The position numbers were made by a program, and so were the translations under genes. From an uncultured Ruminococcus sp. (lineage in GTDB: Bacteria; Bacillota; Clostridia; Oscillospirales; Acutalibacteraceae), in the NCBI GenBank assembly GCA_902778175.1, contig CACYWT010000014.1:1-53365 (forward strand): a stretch of DNA of 53,365 nucleotides. Direction: 5' to 3'. The first letter of the stretch is position 1; each line of letters starts with the position of its first letter. Under the pieces are notes generated by a model, which saw only the letters and a program-made list of their open reading frames with translations, was not told the DNA's origin and ran no database searches. This document shows, piece after piece, positions 7,069 to 15,123 of the stretch.

Positions 7069-8355
7069 ATGAAGGTAAGGATATATACGCTCGGCTGCAA
7101 GGTCAATCAGTTTGAATCGCAGGCAATGCTCGGTCAGCTCATACAGGAGGGCTTTGTCGAAGCAGGGGACGGAGATGCTGCTGAGCTGACGATAATCAAT
7201 TCCTGTGCTGTCACTGCGGCAAGCGAAAGCAAGGCAATGAAGCTTATACGCAGGATAAAAAGGGAACAGCCCGATACAGCCGTACTGCTCACGGGATGTA
7301 TGGCACAGACGCTTGCCGATGGTCATGAAATGCCGGAGGGGGTCGATATCGTTCTCGGAAATAAAAGGCGGAGCGATCTTGTCGGGGTAGTGAAGGATTA
7401 TTTTTCACAGCGCCGCAGGATCACCTTTATTGAGCCGTATTCAAAGCGTGATGATTACGAGGATCTTGAGGTCAGCACGTTTTCCGGCAGGACAAGAGCT
7501 TTTCTGAAAATCGAGGACGGCTGCAACCGTTTCTGTTCCTATTGTATTATACCCTATGCCCGCGGAAGAGTACGCTCCTGCACCAAGGAATATATTGACA
7601 GGGAAGTAAAGCTTTTTGCCGGAAACGGTTATAAAGAGATCGTGGTCGTCGGGATAAATCTTTCCTGCTACGGCAGTGATATCGGGCTGAGCTTTGCCGA
7701 CGGTATTTCGGCAGCCTGCAGTGCTGCCGACGTCAGGATAAGACTCGGTTCTCTGGAGCCTGAATCAATGGATCACGAAACACTGAAAGTCTTTGCATCA
7801 TTCCCGAATTTCTGTCCGCAGTTCCATCTTTCGCTGCAAAGCGGCTGTGACGATACTCTCAGGCGTATGAACAGGCATTATACCACAGAGCAGTACAGGC
7901 AGATAGTAAACGATATAAGGCAGGTATTTGACAATGCAGCAATAACTACTGACGTGATGGTCGGCTTTGCCGGAGAAACAGACGAGGAATTTGAGCGTTC
8001 CGTCAGATTCGTTGAAAGCATTGGTTTTGCTAAGGTCCATGTATTCCCATATTCACGCCGTCCGGGTACGTCTGCCGACAGAATGGACGGTCAGATCGAC
8101 GAAGGCACAAAAAAGCGCCGCGCTGCGGTAATGGCTCAGGCGGCGGAGCGTTCAAGACAGAAATTCCTGCAAAGTCAGGTAGGGAGGACTGAACCTGTAC
8201 TGATTGAAACAAGAAACGAAAACGGAATGTATGAGGGTTATACCCCGAATTATACCCCTGTGCTTGTAAAGGCGCAGGAGGATCAGGTCAATACCGTTGT
8301 CAGCGTAAAGCTTACATCTGTCTGCGGCGACCGCTGCGAAGGACAGATCCTGTGA
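7069..8355 (+). CDS. mtaB: tRNA (t6A37)-C2 methylthiotransferase MtaB
   Basis: Radical-SAM methylthiotransferase producing ms2t6A37 in tRNAs that read ANN codons. It has 428 residues from the ATG at 7069, nine bases after CGGAGGA; an ATG at 7048 lies upstream of that site and was rejected. The N-terminus YTLGCKVNQFESQ is the MtaB signature, with auxiliary-cluster Cys also in NSCAVT and TGCMAQ. The radical-SAM motif GCNRFCSYC lies near residues 151-159, and a TRAM-like C-terminal domain ends in VKLTSVCGDRCEGQIL. The gene is followed at once by a strong intrinsic terminator. Confidence 0.95.
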   Translation: MKVRIYTLGCKVNQFESQAMLGQLIQEGFVEAGDGDAAELTIINSCAVTAASESKAMKLIRRIKREQPDTAVLLTGCMAQTLADGHEMPEGVDIVLGNKRRSDLVGVVKDYFSQRRRITFIEPYSKRDDYEDLEVSTFSGRTRAFLKIEDGCNRFCSYCIIPYARGRVRSCTKEYIDREVKLFAGNGYKEIVVVGINLSCYGSDIGLSFADGISAACSAADVRIRLGSLEPESMDHETLKVFASFPNFCPQFHLSLQSGCDDTLRRMNRHYTTEQYRQIVNDIRQVFDNAAITTDVMVGFAGETDEEFERSVRFVESIGFAKVHVFPYSRRPGTSADRMDGQIDEGTKKRRAAVMAQAAERSRQKFLQSQVGRTEPVLIETRNENGMYEGYTPNYTPVLVKAQEDQVNTVVSVKLTSVCGDRCEGQIL

Positions 8356-8379
8356 TCGCAGATTAATATATACGGAAAA

Positions 8380-8411
8380 AGCTGTCCCCCGAAGGGACAG
8401 CTCCTTTTTTT
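8380..8411 (+). terminator. mtaB intrinsic terminator
   Basis: A 9-bp stem AGCTGTCCC/GGGACAGCT (8380-8388 with 8394-8402) followed by seven T (8405-8411). Confidence 0.85.
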
Positions 8412-8426
8412 ATCAGACCATAGTAC

Positions 8427-8458
8427 GACCGCCTCTGAGTTTTACGTCAGAGGCGGTC
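8427..8458. terminator. Long hairpin between convergent genes
   Basis: A perfect 12-bp stem GACCGCCTCTGA (8427-8438) with TCAGAGGCGGTC (8447-8458). It probably ends the minus-strand kinase gene, but no U-tract follows on that strand. Confidence 0.5.
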
Positions 8459-8495
8459 ATACTGAAAATTCGGAGGTCTTACATAAAGACGTGTA

Positions 8496-9239
8496 TTACT
8501 GATAATCAACAACGTCTACCCAGCTCTTGAGGAAATCTTCCTCGCCGGGAATACGTTTTACAAGCTGTGATGCCGCTACTATCGGAAGCCACTGCTGAAC
8601 ATACTGCTTTGCAGTGTCGCTTTTTTTGCAGAAAATATCCAGATAAAGATCGGCAAGCTTTTTGTCTTTCAGAGCAAACAGAAGATAAGTTCTTGCTGCA
8701 TCTGCGGAAGCGTTTCCCTGAGTGGCGTGTGACCAGTCGATGATATGGGGATTGCCTTCATTGTCAATAATTATATTTGAGGGGTTGAAATCGCCGTGAC
8801 AGAGCTTGTTATGCTTAGGCATACTGTCAAGTCTTGTGTGAAGTTCATATCTGATTGTCGCATCGACCTGTCCGCCGAGAGATGAGATCTTGCGGTTCAT
8901 CTTGTCCTTCAGCTTGTTGAGCAGCGGAGCCTTCTTGCTCTGAACCTTGAGCTGCAGATCAACAAAATCATTCATATATTTTTCGATATTATCGGGATCC
9001 TCCTGCATGATCTGCTCAAGAGTCCTGCCCTCGACATATTCCATTGTGATAGCCCACTGACCGTTTACGACGGAAACAGCCTTGAGCGCCGGTATCGGCA
9101 GACCTGTTTCCTCAACTCGTGACTGGTTGAGCGCCTCATTAAGTATATCGGATTTCGGGAATTTTTCTGAAAATTCTTTTATTACGACATCGCCGTCTCT
9201 GTAAATCTTTTTTTCTTTTCTTTCAGCTATCAAATCCAT
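8496..9239 (-). CDS. Choline/aminoglycoside kinase-like phosphotransferase (TIGR02172-like)
   Basis: A 247-residue soluble protein of the APH/choline-kinase fold that transfers ATP phosphate to a small hydroxylated substrate. The catalytic HGDFNPSN (His near residue 148) and metal-binding IIDWSHA motifs are intact. N-terminal strands carry the ATP-lysine region (GDVVIKEFSEKF). I chose the start MDLIAERKEKKIYRDG because AAAGGAGC lies eight bases upstream; the frame is open eight codons further. The family is common in Clostridia; the substrate cannot be assigned, and there is no sign that it is a resistance enzyme. Confidence 0.75.
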   Translation of the reverse strand: MDLIAERKEKKIYRDGDVVIKEFSEKFPKSDILNEALNQSRVEETGLPIPALKAVSVVNGQWAITMEYVEGRTLEQIMQEDPDNIEKYMNDFVDLQLKVQSKKAPLLNKLKDKMNRKISSLGGQVDATIRYELHTRLDSMPKHNKLCHGDFNPSNIIIDNEGNPHIIDWSHATQGNASADAARTYLLFALKDKKLADLYLDIFCKKSDTAKQYVQQWLPIVAASQLVKRIPGEEDFLKSWVDVVDYQ

Positions 9240-9301
9240 ATGTTTTAGCTCCTTTCGGATCATGATTCGGTTATACTACCAATTCTTATTATACTACTAT
9301 T

Positions 9302-9330
9302 ATTAAATAAAGTATAGGTGAAAAATGCAA
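9302..9330 (-). promoter_or_regulatory. Candidate promoter of the kinase-like gene
   Basis: Minus-strand TTGCAT (9325-9330), a 17-base spacer, TTTAAT (9302-9307). A second TATAAT nearer the gene lacks a good -35. Confidence 0.5.
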
Positions 9331-9406
9331 TAATTTTTGTGCGTTTTTTTAGTAAATCAGACAAAATATATAAAATATTTATATGATTTATTATGTATTA
9401 TACATA

Positions 9407-10282
9407 TTAATATGCCAGAACCTCATGTCCGTCTTCGGTTACAAGCACCATGATCTCCCACTGTGCCGATGGTTTTCTGTCTGCGGTATAGATAGTCCAG
9501 TTATCCTTTTTGTCGCAGAAGATCCTGCTGCCGCCCATATTTACCATTGGTTCGATAGTGAAGATCATTCCCGGGACGAGAAGCATTTCTTCTCCTGCTT
9601 TGGAAACGTAGCTTACCCACGGATCCTCATGAAATTCCAGTCCGACTCCGTGACCGCCGATCTCGCGCACAACGCTGTATCCGTTTTTCATAGCGTGTTC
9701 ATTGACTGCCTGTCCCATATCTCCGAGGAAAGTCCAAGGCTTCACCTTTTCCAGACCGATATCCACACATTCCTTTGTTACCTCAACGAGTCTGCGTTTT
9801 TCCTCGCTGACATTGCCTATGCAGAACATACGGGAAGAATCGGAAAAATAGCCGTCAAGGATAGTACTGCAGTCCACATTGATGATATCGCCGTCTTTAA
9901 GTATGACCTTATCAGATGGTATACCATGGCAGACAACTTCATTTATTGAGGTACAAACGCTTTTGGGATAGCCCTCATAATTAAGGGGAGCGGCAATTGC
10001 GCCGAATTCCTTTGTTTTCTGAGCCACAAGGTCGTCGATATCCTGGGTAGACATACCCTCGCGTATATTCTGCGCAACATAATCAAGGACAGCGATATTG
10101 ACCTTACAGCTTTCGCGTATTTTTTCAATCTGAGCAGGAGTTTTTATAATGCTGTGATCGGGGACTTCATGTCCCTGACTGCGGATATATGCGATCTTGT
10201 CGTCAAATTCCTCATGGCATTTTTTATATTTCTTACCGCTCCCGCACCAGCACGGATCATTTCTTCCAAGCTTATTGCTCAT
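9407..10282 (-). CDS. map: Methionine aminopeptidase type I with N-terminal SEC-C zinc motif
   Basis: Removes the initiator methionine from nascent proteins. The 291 residues start with a SEC-C motif (RNDPCWCGSGKKYKKC, residues about 6-22), which binds zinc and can contact the ribosome or SecB-like partners. The pita-bread catalytic domain follows with the expected metal ligands: His in VCHGIPSD, Asp in NVDCSTILDGYFSDSS, His in GHGVGLEFHEDP, Glu in FTIEPM and Glu in QWEIMVLV. I chose the ATG of MSNKLGRND because AAAGG is nine bases upstream; an ATG two codons earlier is too close to it. It is a free-standing unit with its own promoter, not in a ribosomal operon. Confidence 0.93.
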   Translation of the reverse strand: MSNKLGRNDPCWCGSGKKYKKCHEEFDDKIAYIRSQGHEVPDHSIIKTPAQIEKIRESCKVNIAVLDYVAQNIREGMSTQDIDDLVAQKTKEFGAIAAPLNYEGYPKSVCTSINEVVCHGIPSDKVILKDGDIINVDCSTILDGYFSDSSRMFCIGNVSEEKRRLVEVTKECVDIGLEKVKPWTFLGDMGQAVNEHAMKNGYSVVREIGGHGVGLEFHEDPWVSYVSKAGEEMLLVPGMIFTIEPMVNMGGSRIFCDKKDNWTIYTADRKPSAQWEIMVLVTEDGHEVLAY

Positions 10283-10363
10283 TCCCATCAGCCTTTCTTT
10301 TTTCTTTATGCCAAAGCAACACCGTACCAAAGCCGCCTGACGGCTCAGTAGTGATTCCTTAAT

Positions 10364-10392
10364 ATTATACTATTTTCAAAGGAAAAAGTAAA
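10364..10392 (-). promoter_or_regulatory. map promoter
   Basis: Minus-strand TTTACT (10387-10392), a 17-base spacer, TATAAT (10364-10369). The 5' leader contains a short palindrome AGCCG-TCAGG-CGGCT. Confidence 0.6.
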
Positions 10393-10612
10393 GCCCTGCG
10401 CCGGTCGCAGTTTAATATATTGAACAGGGGGCGCATTAGTCCTGATCTTCCGATATCCGCATAGGAGTGAAAGCTGTATCGTGATAAACGGGTGTGACAA
10501 AATTTTTTTCCGGGCATATATTGTACCACAGGGAAAAATAAACAGGATAAGATGTTGCAAAAAAATATCCGGAACAGCATTTCGCTGACCGGACAAATAA
10601 GGAGTGAAGCAT
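10393..10612. other. Intergenic stretch with no recognised gene
   Basis: Together with the map promoter and leader this makes a 330-base gap between divergent genes. I see a plus-strand TTGTAC at 10521 with only a poor -10 downstream, and AAGGAG at 10599-10604 serving the next gene. No RNA gene, riboswitch or repeat is recognised. Confidence 0.4.
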
Positions 10613-11050
10613 ATGATCTGCAATTATGAAAACTGCCGCTGTGAAAGCGGAAAAAACGACTGCGGCTGTATGAAAGGAATAATGATCCTCGTCAGCATTA
10701 TTGGCGGATTGGTATTTGCGGCTGCTGCTGTGCTGCTTTTTATCAATTCCTTCATCACACAGGTCAATTTCTTTGTATGGACGGCTCTTATAAGCGCTCT
10801 GGTGTATCTGTTTGCATTGATAGCCGTTTCTGCGGCAAAACCGGACGGCAGCGCAGGACTTTGTGTGCGTTGTAACAGCGCAGGTCTGTTTACCGGAATA
10901 TTCGGTACTGTCTTTTCGGGCGCTCTTGCGGTTTCTGCCGCGCTTGCAGTCGGAGATATTTTCTCGATCATAATTCTTGCGCTGACTGCATTCTTCTTTG
11001 CGTTCATGATCATCAGTTCTCTGTTTCTGGTGAAATGTATCACAGAGTGA
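10613..11050 (+). CDS. Four-helix membrane protein with Cys-rich N-terminus
   Basis: I do not recognise this 145-residue protein. The first 25 residues carry five cysteines (ICNYENCRCESGKNDCGCM), which could bind a metal or form disulfides. Four hydrophobic segments follow, at about residues 23-47, 50-75, 90-112 and 115-140, with two further Cys in the loop LCVRCNSAG. The ATG at 10613 has AAGGAG eight bases upstream; a GTG three codons earlier overlaps that site. Composition matches the neighbours. It converges on prmC with only one base between the stop codons. Confidence 0.75.
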   Translation: MICNYENCRCESGKNDCGCMKGIMILVSIIGGLVFAAAAVLLFINSFITQVNFFVWTALISALVYLFALIAVSAAKPDGSAGLCVRCNSAGLFTGIFGTVFSGALAVSAALAVGDIFSIIILALTAFFFAFMIISSLFLVKCITE

Positions 11051-11051
11051 T

Positions 11052-11897
11052 TCAGACAAGCGCCGTGACACAGCGGTCAAGTCCTGAAATATCCTTGATA
11101 ACACGGATATTCCGCGCACCCTCTTCCCGTAAAAGCGCAGGAACGCTTTTTCCCTGATCTTCACCGATCTCAAGCGAGATTATCCCTCCGGGGCGCAGCT
11201 TTCTGAGCCAGTGCCGCGCAATTACACGGTAAAGGTCGAGCCCGTCCTCTCCGCCGTCAAGCGCAATGACAGGCTCCGACTGAACCTCCTTTTGCAAAAG
11301 AGGTATTTCCCTGCTGCATATGTAAGGCGGATTGGATATCACCGCGTCAAAGCTTCCGTCGGCATAACGGCTGTGAAGAGTGCGGATATCCCCATTTACC
11401 GCGGTTATGTTTTCCGCATGATTGTGTTCAATATTTTTCAGAAGATAGGGGAAGGCTTTGCCGGAAAGCTCCGCTGCAATTATATCAGCTTTGGGATAAC
11501 GTGCGGCAAGGGCGATCGCTATTGCTCCGCTGCCGCTGCACAGATCAATTATTTTCGGGGCAGGATCATCTCCGAGCAGGGAAATGCATTCTCTGACGCA
11601 GACTTCGGTATCGTCACGGGGGATAAGCACACCCTCTCCGACGTAAAGCTCCGCGTCCATGAAACTCCATTTCCCGATAATGTATTGCAGCGGAAATCCC
11701 TGACAGCGTTTTCTTACGGCTTCGTCAAAGGCTGCAAGCTGCGTTTTGTGAGCCTTGCAGGGTATTCCCGGCTCAAGATCAAAGCGTGTCGTTCCGAGAA
11801 AGTGTTCCATCAGGCACCGTATGTCATAATCCGAAAAGTCACAGCCGCTGTTTTCAAGGGCAGCGGCTGTGTTGTTGTATATATCACGATTTGTCAT
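11052..11897 (-). CDS. prmC: Release factor glutamine N5-methyltransferase PrmC
   Basis: SAM-dependent enzyme that methylates the Gln of the GGQ motif in release factors 1 and 2. The 281 residues comprise an N-terminal helical domain (about 1-85) and a Rossmann methyltransferase domain with SAM loop IDLCSGSGAIAIALA and catalytic NPPYICSREI. The first 14 bases overlap the end of the DUF1385 gene, indicating translational coupling. This DUF1385-prmC order is common in Clostridia, often beside prfA, but no release-factor gene follows here; the next gene is convergent. Confidence 0.95.
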   Translation of the reverse strand: MTNRDIYNNTAAALENSGCDFSDYDIRCLMEHFLGTTRFDLEPGIPCKAHKTQLAAFDEAVRKRCQGFPLQYIIGKWSFMDAELYVGEGVLIPRDDTEVCVRECISLLGDDPAPKIIDLCSGSGAIAIALAARYPKADIIAAELSGKAFPYLLKNIEHNHAENITAVNGDIRTLHSRYADGSFDAVISNPPYICSREIPLLQKEVQSEPVIALDGGEDGLDLYRVIARHWLRKLRPGGIISLEIGEDQGKSVPALLREEGARNIRVIKDISGLDRCVTALV

Positions 11898-12873
11898 TTT
11901 TAATAATGTCCTCTCCGTTTTCGGGGATAACGTCCTTCATTGCTTCGATAGCGACCTCGATCATATCATCGGCAGGCTCTTTTGTTGTGATATGCTGCAT
12001 CCATACTCCCGGCGCGGCAATTATCCTTGTCAGGAAATTGTCATGTCTGCCGCAGATCTTGATAAGCTCATAGCCGATACCGACCGTTACCGGCAGCAGA
12101 CAGAATTTGACGGCAGGACGTATGACAGGATGATTGATCGGTATGAACAGACCGATTATGATGCCGACAATAAGCATCAGGATAAGAAAGCTTGTTCCGC
12201 ATCTGGGATGGAAACGTATCTGCTTTCTGACATTTTCGACCGTAAGCTCCAGACCATGCTCATAGCAGAATATAGTCTTATGTTCGGCGCCGTGATACTG
12301 GAATACCCTCTTGATATCCTTGTTAAGTGTACACAGAGCCATATATACGAGGAAGAGTATCACACGCAGGATACCCTCGAAAGCCGACTGCCAGAAAACC
12401 TGAAGTCCCATTACCGGTTCAGTCAGAAATGTCGCATAGCCCGATACCCAGCGGAAAAGCCAAGTCGGTACAAAATAGAATACGCCGATACAGAAGGCTA
12501 CTGCTATCACCGTGGATATGACCATGATAATGCTGACGATCTTGTCACCGAAATGCTTGTCGATCCATTTGTCAACCTTGGACATTTCTTCTGTTTCGTC
12601 CTCTTCTTCGTCAAGAGCCTTGTCCGCCGACATCATCAGCGCCTTCTCGCCTGTCACAAGAGAGTCTATCATATTAACGACTCCGCGGATAAGCGGCAGG
12701 CGCAGGATCTTGTGTTTCTTTGCCCAGTCGAGCGGCTTGATCTCCTCCAGCTCGATCTTGCCGTCGCTTTTTCTTACGGCAACGGTACATTTTTTCGGAC
12801 CTCTCATCATAATGCCTTCCATCAGCGCCTGTCCGCCGATGGATGTTACTATCTTCGTTTTTTCCCTTTTCAT
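11884..12873 (-). CDS. DUF1385 membrane protein (YqhQ family)
   Basis: A 329-residue protein recognised by GGQALMEGIMMRGPKKC near the N-terminus and by FQYHGAEHKTIFCYEHG and RFHPRCGTSF in the centre. Several hydrophobic helices (about residues 115-150, 155-185, 205-215 and 230-260) place it in the membrane. The conserved His, Glu and Cys residues suggest a metal site, but I know of no established function. AAAGGAA precedes the ATG. It lies directly downstream of the two-component genes and overlaps prmC. Confidence 0.85.
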   Translation of the reverse strand: MKREKTKIVTSIGGQALMEGIMMRGPKKCTVAVRKSDGKIELEEIKPLDWAKKHKILRLPLIRGVVNMIDSLVTGEKALMMSADKALDEEEDETEEMSKVDKWIDKHFGDKIVSIIMVISTVIAVAFCIGVFYFVPTWLFRWVSGYATFLTEPVMGLQVFWQSAFEGILRVILFLVYMALCTLNKDIKRVFQYHGAEHKTIFCYEHGLELTVENVRKQIRFHPRCGTSFLILMLIVGIIIGLFIPINHPVIRPAVKFCLLPVTVGIGYELIKICGRHDNFLTRIIAAPGVWMQHITTKEPADDMIEVAIEAMKDVIPENGEDIIKNDKS

Positions 12874-12926
12874 TATTGTTCCTTTCCTTTGTCATAGACT
12901 TACGGCAACACCGCACAAAGAACGCC

Positions 12927-14345
12927 TTACGGGTTTTCGTTTTCTTCTTCCTCTGGTTCCTCGACAACGACAGGAATGGAAATGGAAACCGTTGTTCCCA
13001 CTCCCTCGGTGCTGTCGATATCAAGCTCGCCGTGGTGCAGACGGACTATCTCGTCCGCAACGGCAAGACCTATACCCGAACCGCGTACAGTCTGGTTTGC
13101 CTTGTAGAATTTCTGTTTTACCTTTGGCAGATCCTCTGCCGGAATACCGCAGCCGTTATCCGCGACTGTAATGATGATATGGTCGGCAACGACCTCTACG
13201 GTTATATTCACAACTCCGTCGGAGGAGGAATATTTCAGCGCATTGTCTATAATATTTATGAATACCTGGCGCAGACGGTTCCTGTCGCCTATTACGACAG
13301 GCAGAAGATCGGGCGCCTCGTAGGTGATATGCTTGTTTTCCTTTGCGGCGCGTTCCTTCTGCATATATATGGATTCGTCAAGCTCTGCAAGGATATCGAC
13401 CTTATCCATTATAAGCACCATTCTGTCCTGCTGGATCCTGGAGAAATCAAGTACCTCCTCGACTATGCCGCCGAGACGTTCGGTTTCCTTGATTATAATG
13501 CCCATACCCTTTTCGAGAGTACGCTTGTCATTGAATCCGTCCATCTGCATGGTTTCCGCCCAGCCCTTGATAGCCGTCAGCGGAGTGCGCAGCTCATGGG
13601 ATACGGAGGATATGAAATCATTTTTCAGCTTATCCGCTGTGCCAAGCTCACCTGCCATGTAATTGATCGTATCGCAGAGATCACCGATCTCGTCATCATA
13701 GAATTTATTGATTCTGGCATTGAAATCGCCTCGCGCGATCTTTTTTGCGGTATCGCTTATCTCGCGGACGGGGCGGACTATGGAGCGCAGGAAATATGTG
13801 CTTGATATGAATATGAAGAACATGATAAGTATTCCTGCAAGACCTACCAGAGAAATAGCGATAAATATTTTCCTGTCGGCTTCCTCGAGAGAAACGACAT
13901 ATCTTATTGCTCCGAGTATTTCGCCGTTGTCGCCTGTTATCACCCGCGTCAGAGCCATGATCTTTTCACCGGAGCTGTTTCTGCCGTACCAGTCGGCGCG
14001 TTTTTCTTCGGATGCGGCTGCGGCGTTGTAATCGGGCATATCCTGATTCTTTTCCGGAGTAAATCCGGTGGAATTGATTATCGGTTCTCCTTCATTGCTT
14101 ATTACGACAAGCTCCATCATTTCCTTATCGGGAAAGCTTTCCACATAATCGACAGCTTCGTCGGTAAATGATGTTGTTCCGCTGAATATTCCCGTCAGTT
14201 CTCCCGATCTGCCGCTGAGGGTCTGTCTTATGCCGTTGTAATACAGACTCTGCACAACGACCGCAAAAGCGACAGTCAGTATACACAGGATTATCAGAAT
14301 AACGCCGAAGGTATTCATTACCCAGCGTTTAGTTATACCCTTCAA
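12927..14345 (-). CDS. HAMP-domain sensor histidine kinase
   Basis: A 472-residue membrane sensor kinase partnered with the response regulator just upstream. It has TM1 (about residues 8-32), an extracytoplasmic domain (33-160), TM2 (about 161-187) and a HAMP linker. The HisKA domain has phospho-acceptor motif FISSVSHELRTPLTAIKGW. The HATPase domain has N box NIIDNALKYS, G1 VADNGCGIP and G2 GSGIGLAV. The tail is acidic (EEPEEEENENP). The start is a TTG at 14345 preceded by AAAGGGGG at an 8-base spacing. The signal is unknown; the extracellular part resembles a single-Cache or dCache-like sensor by length only. Confidence 0.92.
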   Translation of the reverse strand: MKGITKRWVMNTFGVILIILCILTVAFAVVVQSLYYNGIRQTLSGRSGELTGIFSGTTSFTDEAVDYVESFPDKEMMELVVISNEGEPIINSTGFTPEKNQDMPDYNAAAASEEKRADWYGRNSSGEKIMALTRVITGDNGEILGAIRYVVSLEEADRKIFIAISLVGLAGILIMFFIFISSTYFLRSIVRPVREISDTAKKIARGDFNARINKFYDDEIGDLCDTINYMAGELGTADKLKNDFISSVSHELRTPLTAIKGWAETMQMDGFNDKRTLEKGMGIIIKETERLGGIVEEVLDFSRIQQDRMVLIMDKVDILAELDESIYMQKERAAKENKHITYEAPDLLPVVIGDRNRLRQVFINIIDNALKYSSSDGVVNITVEVVADHIIITVADNGCGIPAEDLPKVKQKFYKANQTVRGSGIGLAVADEIVRLHHGELDIDSTEGVGTTVSISIPVVVEEPEEEENENP

Positions 14346-14381
14346 TATATCAGCCCCCTTTGCCTTACTGCTTTTTGCGGC

Positions 14382-15083
14382 TTATCCTTCCCATTTGTAG
14401 CCGAGTCCCCATACGGTGACTATGTATTTCGGGGAGGAGGGGTTAGCCTCGACCTTCATGCGCAGACGGCGGATATTAACGTCAACGATCTTTTCCTCGC
14501 CTACATACTGCTCGCCCCAGACGTATTTCAGTATCGCGCTCCTGTCAAGGGCAATGCCAGGATTGGAGAAGAAATACTCCATGATCTGGAATTCGACCTG
14601 GGTAAGATCAATGAGCTTTCCGTTTTTCTTGAGGGAATGGTTTTTCAGATTAAGTGTGAAATCGCCTGATTTGATCTCTTCCTTGAAATTATTCTCACTG
14701 CGCAGCTCGGCTATGGCGATACGTCTGTAGAGAGCGTCTATTCTTGCGACAAGCTCCATCGGGCTGAAGGGCTTTGTCACATAATCGTCAGCGCCGTGCA
14801 TAAGACCGGAAACCTTGTCCATTTCCTGAGTTTTTGCAGTAAGCATGATAATGCCAAGGCTGCCGTTGCGCTTGCGCAGCTCCTTGCAGACGCTGAGACC
14901 GTCCATCTCGGGCATCATTATGTCGAGTACGGCTATATCGAAATCTCCGCCGGCTTCGTCATATTTCTGCAAAGCTACTGCGCCGTTTTCTGCTTCGGTA
15001 ACATTGTAGCCTGCGCGCTCCAGATTGATCACTACAAATTCACGGATGGCAGTTTCATCTTCGGCTACGAGTATATTTTTCAT
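14382..15083 (-). CDS. OmpR-family response regulator
   Basis: A 233-residue DNA-binding regulator with a receiver domain (residues 1-115; phospho-acceptor Asp54 in VLDIMMPEMDG, acidic pair EDE near residues 8-10, lysine in YVTKPFSP) and a winged-helix domain ending in VDVNIRRLRMKVEA and VWGLGYKWEG. GAGGT lies seven bases before the ATG. It lies 36 bases upstream of the kinase gene and 40 bases downstream of the FG-GAP lipoprotein gene, consistent with one transcript. Targets are unknown. Confidence 0.93.
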   Translation of the reverse strand: MKNILVAEDETAIREFVVINLERAGYNVTEAENGAVALQKYDEAGGDFDIAVLDIMMPEMDGLSVCKELRKRNGSLGIIMLTAKTQEMDKVSGLMHGADDYVTKPFSPMELVARIDALYRRIAIAELRSENNFKEEIKSGDFTLNLKNHSLKKNGKLIDLTQVEFQIMEYFFSNPGIALDRSAILKYVWGEQYVGEEKIVDVNIRRLRMKVEANPSSPKYIVTVWGLGYKWEG

Positions 15084-15123
15084 TGATAAAACCTCTTTCT
15101 GTCAGTATTTGTTTCACAGCTTG

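Noticed and set aside
8496-9239. Aminoglycoside resistance gene
   Set aside because: The catalytic motifs are shared by the whole kinase fold, and the sequence resembles the widespread Clostridia housekeeping type rather than a known resistance enzyme.
11869-12897. 342-codon plus-strand open frame
   Set aside because: It is the antisense shadow of the DUF1385 gene, with low-complexity composition and no ribosome site.
12843-13805. 320-codon plus-strand open frame
   Set aside because: It is antisense to the sensor kinase and has no recognisable domain.
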